A stretch of DNA of 64,000 nucleotides, from NCBI GenBank assembly GCA_004123355.1, contig SCHM01000002.1:4065569-4129568 (forward strand), in the 5' to 3' direction. Positions 50,627 through 61,990 of this stretch are shown here, piece after piece. The notes beneath the pieces were generated by a model. It searched no databases, had not been told where the DNA came from, and was given only the letters and a program-made list of their open reading frames with translations. The DNA comes from Amphirosellinia nigrospora. Taxonomy: Eukaryota > Ascomycota > Sordariomycetes > Xylariales > Xylariaceae. Positions within the stretch are counted from its first letter, which is position 1, and each line of letters opens with the position of its first letter. A program made the translations under genes and the position numbers.

Positions 50627-50824
50627 TATGGGACCCTGTGTGGCACTGTATTGCGCACTGACCAGGGTCCGTGTGACAAAACCACGGAGGCACGGAGAAT
50701 CGCGGCGATCAGATGGGTGGAGAAAACGTCGGAACACCTGCCGCGGCGTACATTTGACGGCCATTGAGCAATGTCTAGCGGTATGCTCTGGCCGGCTGCA
50801 TTGATGGCAGGACGTTGAATTCAT
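50627..50824 (-). other. Open frame with CCHC zinc-knuckle motif, possible retroelement remnant
   Basis: A 92-codon minus-strand frame starting at 50824 opens with CHQCSRPEHTARHC, a perfect C-x2-C-x4-H-x4-C zinc knuckle, followed by Arg-rich sequence. Such knuckles occur in Gag and in LINE ORF1 proteins as well as in host RNA-binding proteins. It runs into the dispersed repeat copy. Treated as a likely element fossil; family not assigned. Confidence 0.3.
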
Positions 50825-51165
50825 TCAACAATGTTGCGAAAATATCATCAAGCCGCTGTACGAAAGTTGTAAAAGCATGGTGAGATGTAACTTATTATGG
50901 TCTCTTAATCCGACAGAAAGCCCTTTATCCCCAACCGCACACCTCATTTGGGGGCGAGTCGGCTTGTAGCGTCTACATCCAACGACTTCATTGTCCACCG
51001 AGTGCATCCTTCAAAATGTAATTACGTTGACCGAAGCCTTTATTTATTGAGAAAAAACTATCCCATGAAGAAACACTATTTAAGAATACCTAGTTTAGAA
51101 TTGAACAATGATCAAGGACATGGGGGTTGAACATCACAGTTTGAACAAGGCCTAGGCCTTCGTTA

Positions 51166-51447
51166 CCAGCCCAATGGAATCTCCACCAGGGCAAGCCCTC
51201 CTTTTCTCAGCTTCACTTCCATTCCCAACATCGCAGTTTCATCGACTGTTGATATTCTGGGTTCCGTAGTAGATTTTTCCGGCGTTGCGGTTATATCGAC
51301 CTCCGTATTACGTTCCCATTGGCATAATTTCCTACTGACATGCTCTTTAACTATCTCCGAGGAATCAACAACTATGTAGTGAAGTAGGGCAAGTGATTTG
51401 TAGGGGCAAATTAGGCCCAGTAACGCAAAAGGGTAAACTAATATAAG
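51166..51447 (-). pseudogene. 3' end of a gene cut off at the AT-rich block
   Basis: An open minus-strand frame of about 93 codons without an initiator Met runs from the block edge at 51447 to a TAA at 51166. It reads YPFALLGLICPYKSLALLHY, IVVDSSEIVKEHVSRKLCQW and ends GGLALVEIPLGW. It has normal composition and a protein-like mix of hydrophobic and charged residues; I do not recognise the family. The open frame stops being sensible exactly at the repeat boundary at 51448, so the most economical reading is a host gene truncated by insertion of the block. An exon ending by chance at this place is the alternative. Confidence 0.4.
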
Positions 51448-51545
51448 TGGTTCTACAGGCCTACAGGGCCCATTATATAACCTTACTATTTATATTATAT
51501 TTTCGGTGTATTTAAGCTACGTATACGATATATTATTTTTACGCG
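51448..51545. repeat. Left terminal direct repeat of second AT block
   Basis: TGGTTCTACAGGCCTACAGG, then TATAACCTTACTATTTATAT and CGATATATTATTTTTA. Less mutated than the right copy (TAGTTCTATAAGCTTATAAA). Confidence 0.7.
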
Positions 51546-54500
51546 TTTATTTATTATATAAATAAAAAGAAAATATTAGCTTTAAACTAAGCGATTACAA
51601 TATATAAATATGTAAAAAAATTATTTAAAAATATTTTTAGTATAAATATAAAAGCGAAAACTTTAGCGAAAAACTTTATATTTAACCTGCTTTTACTAAT
51701 TTTAAATACGAAAATGCGTTAAAAAACCTATTAGCTTAACTATTAATAAATAATAACTAATAATAAATAAAAAATTCGATTATAATTTTAAATATTATAT
51801 TTTTAAAAACGCGTATTAATTTATTAAACTTATTAAAAAACGGGCTAAAACTAATATAGTAAAAATAATGTTTTTATTAGAAAAAAATATATAAAAACGT
51901 AAATTAATATATTTACGTTATTTCGAAAATAATAAAGCCGAAAAAAGCTACAAGCAAAAATAGCTATAAAATAAACGCTTAAATAAACTAGCAAACGCTA
52001 ATAAAGCTAAGTTTTAAATTTTAAAAATCTATAAATACTTTTTATTATAATAAAATAGCAAAAAAGTTTTTTAACATTAAACCGAAATATATTTTAATAA
52101 TATATAAAAATAAATTAAACTTAATAAACTTAATTAAATTATAAATAAGCAATTATATAATAGTAATTTTATAACTATACGTAAACTAAACGACCGGTTA
52201 AATATTAATAATTATTTTAATAATAAAACTAAAATTATATAGTTTAAATATTAGTTTATAAATATATTATTTTATAATATATATAAAATTTACGGATATT
52301 TATTTAAATAATATTTATATATAATATATATAAATAAGTTTACTTGCTAAATTTTTAAACTAGCTATAGCGTATAATATCCGGGCGGTTTTTTAGTTCGT
52401 AATAAATTATATATAGTTTTTTAATATTATTTTTTATAGCGCCGAGCTATAAATAAAAAAAACTAATTATAAAAGTTAACTTTTTTTATATTTTTAATTT
52501 AAAAAAAGCAAAAATACTCCGCTAAAGCTATTTATTTAATATAAAAAACAAAAAACAAATAAAAATAAGGTTTATTACTGCTAAAATAAATTAAATTATA
52601 TTATATATAAATTTAAAACGCTATTATTATAAATATATATATATAAATATAGCTTTAAAAATATAAAGCTTAATATATTAAATATAAAATAAAAAATAAA
52701 AGCTAGCAAAAAACAAGCAACGTTTATAAAATACCTAAATATAATTATTAGCTTAAAAAAAAAGCTAGCCGGATTTTTTTTAATATTATAGCAAAAATAG
52801 CTTTATTTTTAAAGCTAGAATAAAATACTTGTTTTTTTTTTAAGTCTTTAATAAAAAAGACTTTTTTTAAAACGATCCTTTTTTTTTAATAATAAATAAA
52901 TAAAAAATATTATATAATATTTGTTCGGTTTAAATAAAATATTAGCAAGTATTTTTCGGTTCAGTAATATATTAACTATAATTTAAAACTATAGTTTAAA
53001 ACTTTTTTAAATTTAAAATCTACTAATATAAACTACGTAATAATTAAAGCTTAAATTAAATAAAATCTAGCTTTTATCGAATAATTATAATTAAGTTAAA
53101 AAAAAGCTTTTAAGCTTTTTATTAAGTTTAATTTTAAAATAAATAATAATTAATAGAAAATATATTATATATATTTAATAAATAAATCGGTTAATAATTA
53201 AATATAATTTAAATTTAAAATATTAAAATATATAATAGTTTAAGATTTATTTAATATAGTCCGTAAAATAAAGCAAGTTATATTTAATTAAAAAAACTTA
53301 AAAAATACGTTTTAAATTTTAATAGTAATACTATAGTAATAATTGCTTAGGTTTATATAAAAAAGGTTTATTACTATAAAAATTATTTATTATTCGGCTT
53401 ATATAAATATATTTATTTAACCTTTTATAGAAAGTTTTTATTAGCTTTTATAAATTATACTATAGCTAATATAAATAGCCTATTATTTAAATTTTATATT
53501 TATTATTTTGCTAAAAGAAATTTTTAAGTAAAAAATATATATTTTAAATATAGCTATTTAGTAAACGTTTTAAACGTAATTTAAAACTTAAAAAAAAATA
53601 ACAAAAATATACTTCGAGCTTTTAAAAATTAAAATTAATACAGTAATAATAATAGTAAAGCTATTTAAAGCTAAGCTTTAAAAAATAATCCGCTTAGTAA
53701 AAAAAGTATTAAAAATACTATCTGTTTTTTATTATAATATTAAATATATAATAAGTTATTTAAGCTTTTATTTAATAATAGTCTTATTTAATAAAACTTT
53801 TTAATAAACTTTTAAAGTTTATTAGCCCGTTTTAGCTTTTTTTTATTTATTTATTATTATAAAATATAATATAATTTATAGTAATAGTATAATTTATTAA
53901 ATAAATTTAATAAAAAATTTTATTAATTAATTTAAATAAGCTATCGTTTTATTTATTTATAAACGCATTAAATATAAAGCTTAAAAGCTTTTAATATAAA
54001 ACTTTTTTATCTAAAAAAATTAAATTAAAAATTTTTTAGTTCTAAAAATTAAATATATAGCTAATATTAAAAAATAAAGAACTATTAACGTATATTAATA
54101 TAGCTAAAATTATAACGATTTAAATTATATTTTATTATTAATAAAACATTTAAACATTAAATATTATTATTATTATATAAATAATAATAGCTAAAAAAAA
54201 TTAACGTATTAATATAAAATTTATTATTATTAAAACGTTACGCGAGATTTTGATTTTAATAGCTAATAAAAATATTTATTTCTAAGTCCGCTATATAACT
54301 TTATTAAAAAATTTTATAAATATTTTATTATAGTTTGATATTAAAATAGTTATTAATTTATATTTATTAATAAAACTTTTTATAAAATATTTACTAAATA
54401 GTTTTTAGTAATAAATAGCTAAAATAGCAAATAACCTAAATTATATCTAGCTATTTTAAGCGGGCATTATAAAATAAACTTATTAAACATATAAATTAAC

Positions 54501-57023
54501 TATTAAAAGTATAAAAACTAATATTAAGTTTATAAAATTAATTTATAGCTAGTAAAAAAAATATAGTTCGATATATTTTCGATAAAATATTTAAAAAAAT
54601 ATAAAAAAAGTTTAAAAATTAACTTTTTTATCGTATAATTTATATATAATTAGTTTATATAAATTTAATATTTAAAATAATAGTTTTCGAAAGTTTATAT
54701 ATTTACCGCTTTATTTAAAAAGCTACGTATTTATTCCTATATTTAGCTTAAAGCTTTAAAAATAACTAATATTAACTTTTTATTAAACGCTTATTATTTT
54801 CTAAAGCTAAAAAAAAAATAATTTTAAATATAATAATAATAATATACGTTTTTAATAATATATAAATTTTTATTTTAGAAAAATAACTTATATAAATTAT
54901 AAAACTATTAATATATATAATTTTAAGCTATAAAGCTTATAAAATCTTACGTATAGCTATCGGAAACAAGTAACTATTTTAAGCTTTTTTTACGCATAAA
55001 TAAAACAAAAACTTATACTAAAATAAACATTATATTAATATAACTAATAGCTACTTATACTTAATATAAAATATAAACAAACTATTAAATTAAACAAAAA
55101 CCATATATAATAAGCAGCGCGTTTTATTCTTTTTAATTAAAAACGTTTTTAAAAATTAAAATAATAATTATATTATAAAATCGGCTTATAAACTTTAAAA
55201 TATTTAAAATATATATTAAACTATAACTTTTAGAAAAATATAATATAATTTATATATTAATATAAATAAAAAAAAAATAAAACTATTAAATAAATAGTTA
55301 TCCGATATAATAAAACGTTATTATAAATTTTTATTAACGAGCTTATTATAGCTATAAAAACAGTTTATAATAAAAACAATAAAATAAATAATATAGCAAA
55401 GTTTAAAAAACCTAAAAATTATTACGTAAAAAACGGGTTATTACTAGTTTAATAAATCGAAATTAATTTATAAAAGCTATAAAAAAACAGCCGGGTTAAA
55501 AAACTTAAAAGCTTAAACGTAAAAAAAGTATTTTATTAATTTAATAAATTAAAATTAATTTATAAAAATAAAAAACTTATAGCTAAAAAAAATAATAACT
55601 AGTTTATAAACTAAAAACATATTTTATAAATTACGTACAAAAATTTCTTAACTTATAAATAACTTAAAAAAAACAAGCTATATAAATAAATATATTTAAC
55701 AACTTAAAAATAAACTATATATAATTTAAAACTAACTAAAGCTTTATAATTTCCTTAGTTATAGTTTATTTTTAAAATTATTTAATTTATTGTTTTTATT
55801 TTCGCTATATATATATTATTTTTAATTTTTAAATTTTTTATACTTTTACCCAAGTTAATATTATTTAAAATAATAATCGTAGTTTTATAAATTATAGCTA
55901 TATTATTTTTATTTTATAAAATCGGTTTTTTTATAGCTTAATAAAAACGTTTTATATTTTAACGATTAACTTATATACGTTATATAAATAAAAAACAATT
56001 ATAAAATAATTATAAAATTTATTAATAATATATTTAAACTTTTATTTAGTTTTTAAGTTACGCTTAAAACGCATAATAAAAAATAATAATAAAATTTTCG
56101 TAAGCTTTTTTTATATTATTATATTTAAATTTAAGCTTTTAACGAAATATTAATAAAGCGCTAGCAAAAAAACTTAATATATTAATAAAATATAATTAAT
56201 TTATAAAACCTAAAAACTTATAAAATATAGCTATTATTTTTATTGTTTTTACGGGATTTATAATTATATATATTTTTAAAAATAAAAAAAGCAAATTTAA
56301 CATAAAATTTATCTATATTTTAAGTTTAATAAATTATTAGCGGGCTATATAAAAAATATAAAACTAGTATATTTATTTAAATTATATAGTTAAAATAATA
56401 GTAATATATAACGTTTTTTTTACTATAGTCCAATAATTTTTAGTTTATAAGCTATTAATAAACTAAAGGCGTTATATTTATAAATTATTAATAAATTATA
56501 AATAATTATAAATAATTTATAAAAATAAAAGAATATATACTATTAGCTATAAGTTTATTAGATAATTAAAATCTTTTTTTAAAAAAAAAAGTAGCAAAAA
56601 TAAAAGTAAAACAAAAATAGCTTAAACTACGCTTTTATAATAAGCTATAATAAAAGCTTTAATAATATATTAACAATTTACTTACGATTTATAATAAATT
56701 TATAAAACTTATAAAAATTATAACTTACTAAATAAACGTTAGCAATAAGCGTTTAATACGTAAAAACAATATATAGCTAAAAGCAAAAAAAGCTTAGTTC
56801 TATAAATTATTATTTTAAAAATAATTCGTTATTTAAGTTATATTTTAAAAAAAAAAAAGTACATAAAGATTAATAAAGCAAAAAATAATAAAAGTAGTAA
56901 AAAAATATTTATACTTAAAATACTACTAGTAAAAACTTTTATTGCTTTTATATACTGTTTTTTTACGCTTATTTACTATTTTTTTTTATACTACTAAAAA
57001 AACTACAAATAAATAAGCGTAAA

Positions 57024-57190
57024 TATAAACAAATATAAGCTAATATTTAAAGCTTTTATAAAACATATATAAAATATATATAATTTATTAAAACTATAAC
57101 TATTAATCGAAAACTAGTTTATATTGCTTATATTTTTTAATATTAATATTTTTTTACTAAAATAAATACTTTAAAATATACTATAAATAA
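57024..57190. repeat. Direct repeat Y, RIP-mutated copy
   Basis: ATTAATCGAAAACTAGTTTA and ACTTTAAAATATACTATA align with ACTAATCGAAAACTAGCCTA and CCTGAAGTATGCTGTAGA of the copy at 57371-57540. Confidence 0.6.
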
Positions 57191-57191
57191 A

Positions 57192-57290
57192 TAGTTCTAT
57201 AAGCTTATAAAGCTTACTATATAACTTTACTATTTATATTATATTTTTGGTATATTTAAGCTATATATACGATATATTATTTTTTTATTT
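57192..57290. repeat. Right terminal direct repeat of second AT block
   Basis: RIP-mutated partner of 51448-51545; the differences seen in the aligned core are transitions. Confidence 0.7.
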
Positions 57291-57370
57291 ACTACTTTTA
57301 TTTTTTTAAATAATTAAATAATTAGTTAATTAGCTATTTTTGTTTGTTTTTGTTTTTTAGTTAGTATAAG

Positions 57371-57540
57371 CAAGTGCAAGCTAGTGTTCGAGGTTTTTAC
57401 GAAGCGTATACGGGGTATATATAACTCGTTAAAGCTGCAACTACTAATCGAAAACTAGCCTATACCGCTCATGCTCCCCTAATACTAGTACTTTCCCTAC
57501 CAAAACAAGTGCCCTGAAGTATGCTGTAGAAGGGGGTGAA
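57371..57540. repeat. Direct repeat Y, less mutated copy outside the block
   Basis: A copy of 57024-57190 with normal composition, offset about 350 bp. A further weak match joins the stretch after it (AATATACTGCTTTTTTACC, near 57560) to 56950-56965. Confidence 0.6.
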
Positions 57541-58736
57541 AACACGTAAAAACACCAGAATATACTGCTTTTTTACCTTCGCACTTAGCAGGAAACACAC
57601 CACGGATATTCTAAATGTTTATTTTTTATTAATACATTACGTTCCTTTCAATCAACAGATTCCCCTTATTTCTACGTAACTGCGACTTGAATTGGATGAG
57701 TAAGTAATTACCAGATTACCTCCTTTCCTTGGGACCCAGTCACCCTAGGCCAACTCAGTAGTTAAGGGTATGTTCACAGAGCACCATGTGCACGACTCTC
57801 TTGAAAACCTATCTTAATCTATTCAAACTATACATGCTACCTCGGTGGCTTCTTGAATGTGGCAATAATAATTAGCAAACGTACTCGCTCAAGTCAGACA
57901 GGACCATCATCTCCGAACATTTCAACATCACCATATAAATTGACGAAGCAAAATTAATTACGAGTTAATATCTAATACTAAAGGGGAAACAACCTTCAGC
58001 CTCTGCGCGCGCGGCCTTCTTCCTATTCAGTTGCCAGAGCCTTGCAAGAAGATCTTCCCATCCTATGAAATCTGCAAATTTAATAAGCTCCCATTTTCAC
58101 CGCCACCCTTCACCGACTGCTCATGTCGGCCTCATCCGGATCGACAGCGCTTCATCTTGCCCACTGGACAATGGTACTAAGTCACAGTCGCGGTGGCAAT
58201 ATCACACTTACCCGTGTACACTCCCGTGCCTTCGGAAGAGCATTTCAAGATGGGCAAAGACGCTGTGAGTATGCCAAGTGTCTGAAAGTAGAAGCGCTAG
58301 AAATCTCGAAATGAGGAAACGGAAATACAAGTGTTTCCGCCGAGTTATAAGCGCTCCAGTCACCGTCACCGAACGCACAGGAGCGTCGTTGCGTTTTTTT
58401 GGTCGATCTCGCCAAGCTCCCGTGGGGATTTCCCCCTCACCACCTTTTCCAAAGGTCACAAGCCGATTGGATAAATCGGGATAAACGAATGGTACGGGAA
58501 TCCATATTGACATCACCTTCCGACCCGAGGAGAGCAACCCAATTGCGAAACATTGAGGGAAGTTCTAGATGGGCCGTTACCATTAGTTCGGATGTGCTCT
58601 CCGCACAAATACTCCAACTAGCTATGGAGTGAAACGCCCCTCACGCTCCGGTGAGGAGTAAGTCGATATAAATAACACCCGGCGAGACATTGGTCTCCAC
58701 TGATCAAATGGGACCAAATTCTCTCATCATCGTAAG
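57541..58736. other. GH2 upstream region
   Basis: 1.2 kb of ordinary composition before the GH2 start. Open frames at 58065-58632 overlap on both strands and show no domain. It holds the presumed promoter; GC-rich CCCC/GGGG-containing stretches (58420-58450, 58630-58650) could be regulator sites but none is distinctive enough to name. Confidence 0.4.
58667..58674 (+). promoter_or_regulatory. TATA-like box of the GH2 gene
   Basis: TATAAATA, 63 bases before the start codon, within a GC-rich context. Position and sequence fit a TATA element giving a short 5' leader. Confidence 0.5.
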
Positions 58737-61454
58737 ATGGCAAACTCATTTCTCATACGATATCAAGCCTGCGCGCTCCTCGTCATAGGTCTTCTGTTAT
58801 CTATCATTCCCCAATGTGCAACAGCGCGAGCCTTGACGGAGCCCCAAGAAGACGCAACCAATGCTCTCGCAGAGACAACTCGGGAGCGCATCGATCTCAA
58901 TCCAAGCTGGAAGTTCTCACGATTCACCACGAACCCGGACTCGCTCTCATACAGCACCTTAAAGAACTGGATCCTTCCCTCGGCCAACGATTTCATTAGC
59001 GGGACTAAACACGAACGTCCCTCGGACACGCCTCCCGGAAACGATGTACAATATGTGAAACCCGACTTCGACGATAGTGCTTGGAAGCACTCAACTTACC
59101 CCATGACTGGGCCATTAAGGGACCGTTTAATGCTCCCGGGATTCGGGGGCATGGGCCGATTGCCTTCGAATGGAGTTGGGTGGTACCGCAAGACAGTGAC
59201 GCTCGCCAAGGAAGACTTAGGAAAGACCCTCTTCCTCGACGTCGATGGCGCGATGTCGTATTCGGCCGTTTGGCTAAATGGAAATTTAGTCGGAGGATGG
59301 CCATACGGGTATAATTCGTTCCGTCTCAACCTGACACCATATGCTAAAGAGGGTGCCAACCAGCTTGCCATCCGCGTCGATAATGCTGTTGACTCTTCTC
59401 GTTGGTATCCCGGAGCTGGCATTTATCGGAACATTTGGCTTGTCAAAGTCAACGCAGTGCATGTGGGTCAGTATGGTACTTATGTTACAACGCCAAAGGT
59501 ATCAGCTCAGTCTGCTACCGTCAATCTGGTCGTCGAGGTAGACAATACAGGGAATGCATCCCAAGAGGCTACCGTAGGAACTGAAATCCACGTGGCCGAT
59601 CCTGCCACAGGAAAGCCTACAGGAGAGGCGGTAGCTACGTTCGCCGCCAAACCCATATCCATCGCAAAGGGTGCCACAGGGTCTGTCAACGGTTCTGTCA
59701 CAGTCAACAACCCGCAGTTATGGGGCCAGTACCGCAAAAGCCGAATCTATATGTCGCCGTCACGACCGTAAGCGTCGGAAATGCCACAGTCGACACATAC
59801 GAGACGCGATTCGGGATTCGATCGATAACATACGACGCGAATAAAGGACTCTCAGTCAACGGCGAATCCGTCTACGTGCAAGGAACATGCAATCACCACG
59901 ATCTAGGTTCATTAGGTGCAGCCTTCAACACCCGAGCAGCAGAGCGCCAGCTCCAGATCCTAGGGGAGATGGGGACCAACGCACTCCGAACATCACACAA
60001 CCCCCAGCCCCCGAATTCCTGGAACTAGCCGACCGCCTAGGATTCCTGGTCTACGACGAGATCTTTGACTGCTGGGGTAGCCAGAAGACTCGGAACGACT
60101 TCCATCTGATATTCACTGACTGGCACGAGCCCGACCTCCGCTCGTTCGTCCGGCGCGACCGAAACCACCCCTCGGTGATCGCCTGGGGCATCGGGAATGA
60201 AATTCCAGAGCAGAGCAGCTCAGCCGGCGGCACGACGGGCAAGACGCTGCGCGACATCCTCCGCTCCGAGGACACGACGCGGCCCGTGACGGCGGCGATG
60301 AACTCGGCGAGCGGCAGCGCCCCGCTGCCCGGCGTGCTGGACATCGAGGGCCTGAACTACCAGGGCGAAGGTCTGGGACGTCGCCCAACTCGGCGTTTCC
60401 GGGGTTCCACAGCGCGCAGCCGAACAAGATGATCTGGTCGAGCGAGTCGTCGTCGGCCGTCAGTACGCGCGGCACGTATATCTTCCCCGTGACGAGCGCG
60501 AACAGCGCCACCGTGGGATCCGGCTCCGGCGGGAACTCGGTGACCTCGCAAGTCAGCGCGTACGAGCTCTACGCTACGAGCTGGGGCTCGTCGCCGGATA
60601 AGGTATTCGCGGGACAGGATAAATATGATTATGTAGCCGGGGAGTTTGTCTGGACTGGCTTTGACTATATCGGAGAGCCGACGCCCTACGACAGTTCCCG
60701 CAGCTCGTACTTTGGCATCGTAGACATGGCGGGGTTCAAGAAGGACCGGTTCTACTTGTATCAATCGCGGTGGCGCGCAGACTTGCCCATGGCTCATATC
60801 CTACCGCATTGGACGTGGCCGGATAGGGTCGGTCAGGTTACTCCAGTTCACGTGTTTTCATCTGGCGATGAAGCTGAACTCTTTGTGAATGGAAAGTCGG
60901 CTGGCCGAAAGAAGAAGGCCGAAAACGCTTACCGCTTCCGCTGGGATGATGTGAAATACGAGGTCGGTGAGTTGCGTGTGGTAAGCTACAAGGCTGGTAA
61001 GGAGTGGGCTACGGACACGAAGAAGACGATCGGAGCTGCGGCAAACTTGAAGGTATAGTTTACACTAACAGATGAAATCTCCTAGTCAGATTTTTTATTT
61101 GGGGAGATCTGTACTAACTTCTGCGTTTCAAGATAGCGGCTGACCGCGCCGACCTCGCTGGGGACGGCTACGACTTGTCTTTCATAACCGTCGCGTCGTC
61201 GTCGACGCTAACGGTGATGTCGTACCGCAAGCCAGCAACAACGTGACGTTCTCCGTTACTGGTCCAGGTAAGATTGTGTCAACCGATAATGGCAACCCAG
61301 CAGACTTCACCGTCTTCCATCTCCCAGTCGCAAAGCCTTTAGTGGCCTTGTCCTCGCCATCGTTCGGGCAGATGCTGGGGCTTCTGGGGATATCGTTGTC
61401 TCCGCCACTTCATCTGGGCTGCCTAACGCATCAGTCACCTTACACGCCGGCTAG
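58737..61454 (+). CDS. Secreted glycoside hydrolase family 2 (beta-galactosidase-like)
   Basis: About 880 residues, usual for the family. An N-terminal hydrophobic signal segment (ACALLVIGLLLSIIPQCATA) points to secretion. Then the GH2 sugar-binding domain (LNLPHDWAIKGPF, GRLPSNGVGWYRKTV, LDVDGAMSYSAVWLNG, RWYPGAGIYRNIWL), an Ig-like domain, and the TIM barrel (RFGIRS, VQGTCNHHD, GTNALRTSHNP, YDEIFDCW). The acid/base Glu is in WGIGNE and the nucleophile is in IWSSES. C-terminal beta domains follow (HVFSSGDEAELFVNG, then SNNVTFSVTGPGKIV and a last strand SVTLHAG before TAG). One intron at 61053-61132, with CTAAC branch and an unusual AAG acceptor. The frame jumps at about eight places (near 59090, 59145 [two], 59720, 60005, 60375, 61195, 61320), nearly all explained by one base lost from a G, C or T run. 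Cleaves a terminal beta-glycoside; sugar not certain. Confidence 0.85.
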
Positions 61455-61990
61455 GCACATGCGGCTCTTAAGTATTCGAGATAAGGGTATAGATACACGT
61501 GATTGAGATCTTCGTTTGAAAGAATTAAACACCCGAGTAAACCAGGAATAGCTAGCAGCTATTAGCTTCGCCTTATCTCCCTCTTCGTGAATCGTAATTT
61601 GTAGGTTTGTCGCTGTTGTCGTAGATGATGCAGAGGGCAGTCTCGCGACAGCACTTTTCCAAAGCAATTCTTCACGGCTTTCACCAAAAACGTCTAGCTC
61701 TAGCATCCACGCCGACTTTAGAGAGACGAGAAGGGGCTGGCCGATCGAGTAGCAGGTTGGTAGAGTAAGTATATCAGACGAGTTCTATCCAAGCTTAACC
61801 CCGACATGCTCTTCGGAGTCAGGAGTACTCAGTGCTGAGGGGCGGCGTTTCAGGAGTTCGCAAATGTATATAAGCCTCAGTAGTACCATTAGAAGCATGA
61901 TGTCAGAAGGCAATGCTTCATCAGCTCAAAGCCAAGAAGCTTGCACAATTCTCATAATAAGCTTTCCTTCTTTTTGACCGATGAAAACCC
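61455..61990. other. Intergenic between convergent genes
   Basis: 3' flanks of the GH2 gene and of the transcription factor. An open minus-strand frame (61440-61706) has no recognisable domain. No promoter is expected here. Confidence 0.4.

Larger units (their letters stand above)
51448..57365. mobile_element. Second AT-rich RIP block, repeat-bounded, unclassified
   Basis: About 5.9 kb with the same CpA/TpG depletion as the large block. Direct repeats of about 95 bp lie at its ends (51448-51545 and 57192-57290). ATAAG occurs just before the left repeat (51443-51447) and at 57366-57370, which could be a 5-bp target duplication if the element ends at 57365. The size fits one retroelement, but no protein motif could be assigned. 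A short direct repeat, TTAATTTATAAAA with TTTAATAAAT, recurs near 55455 and 55540. Confidence 0.55.

Noticed and set aside
58065-58632. Several frames upstream of GH2
   Set aside because: Overlapping frames on both strands in promoter DNA without domains.
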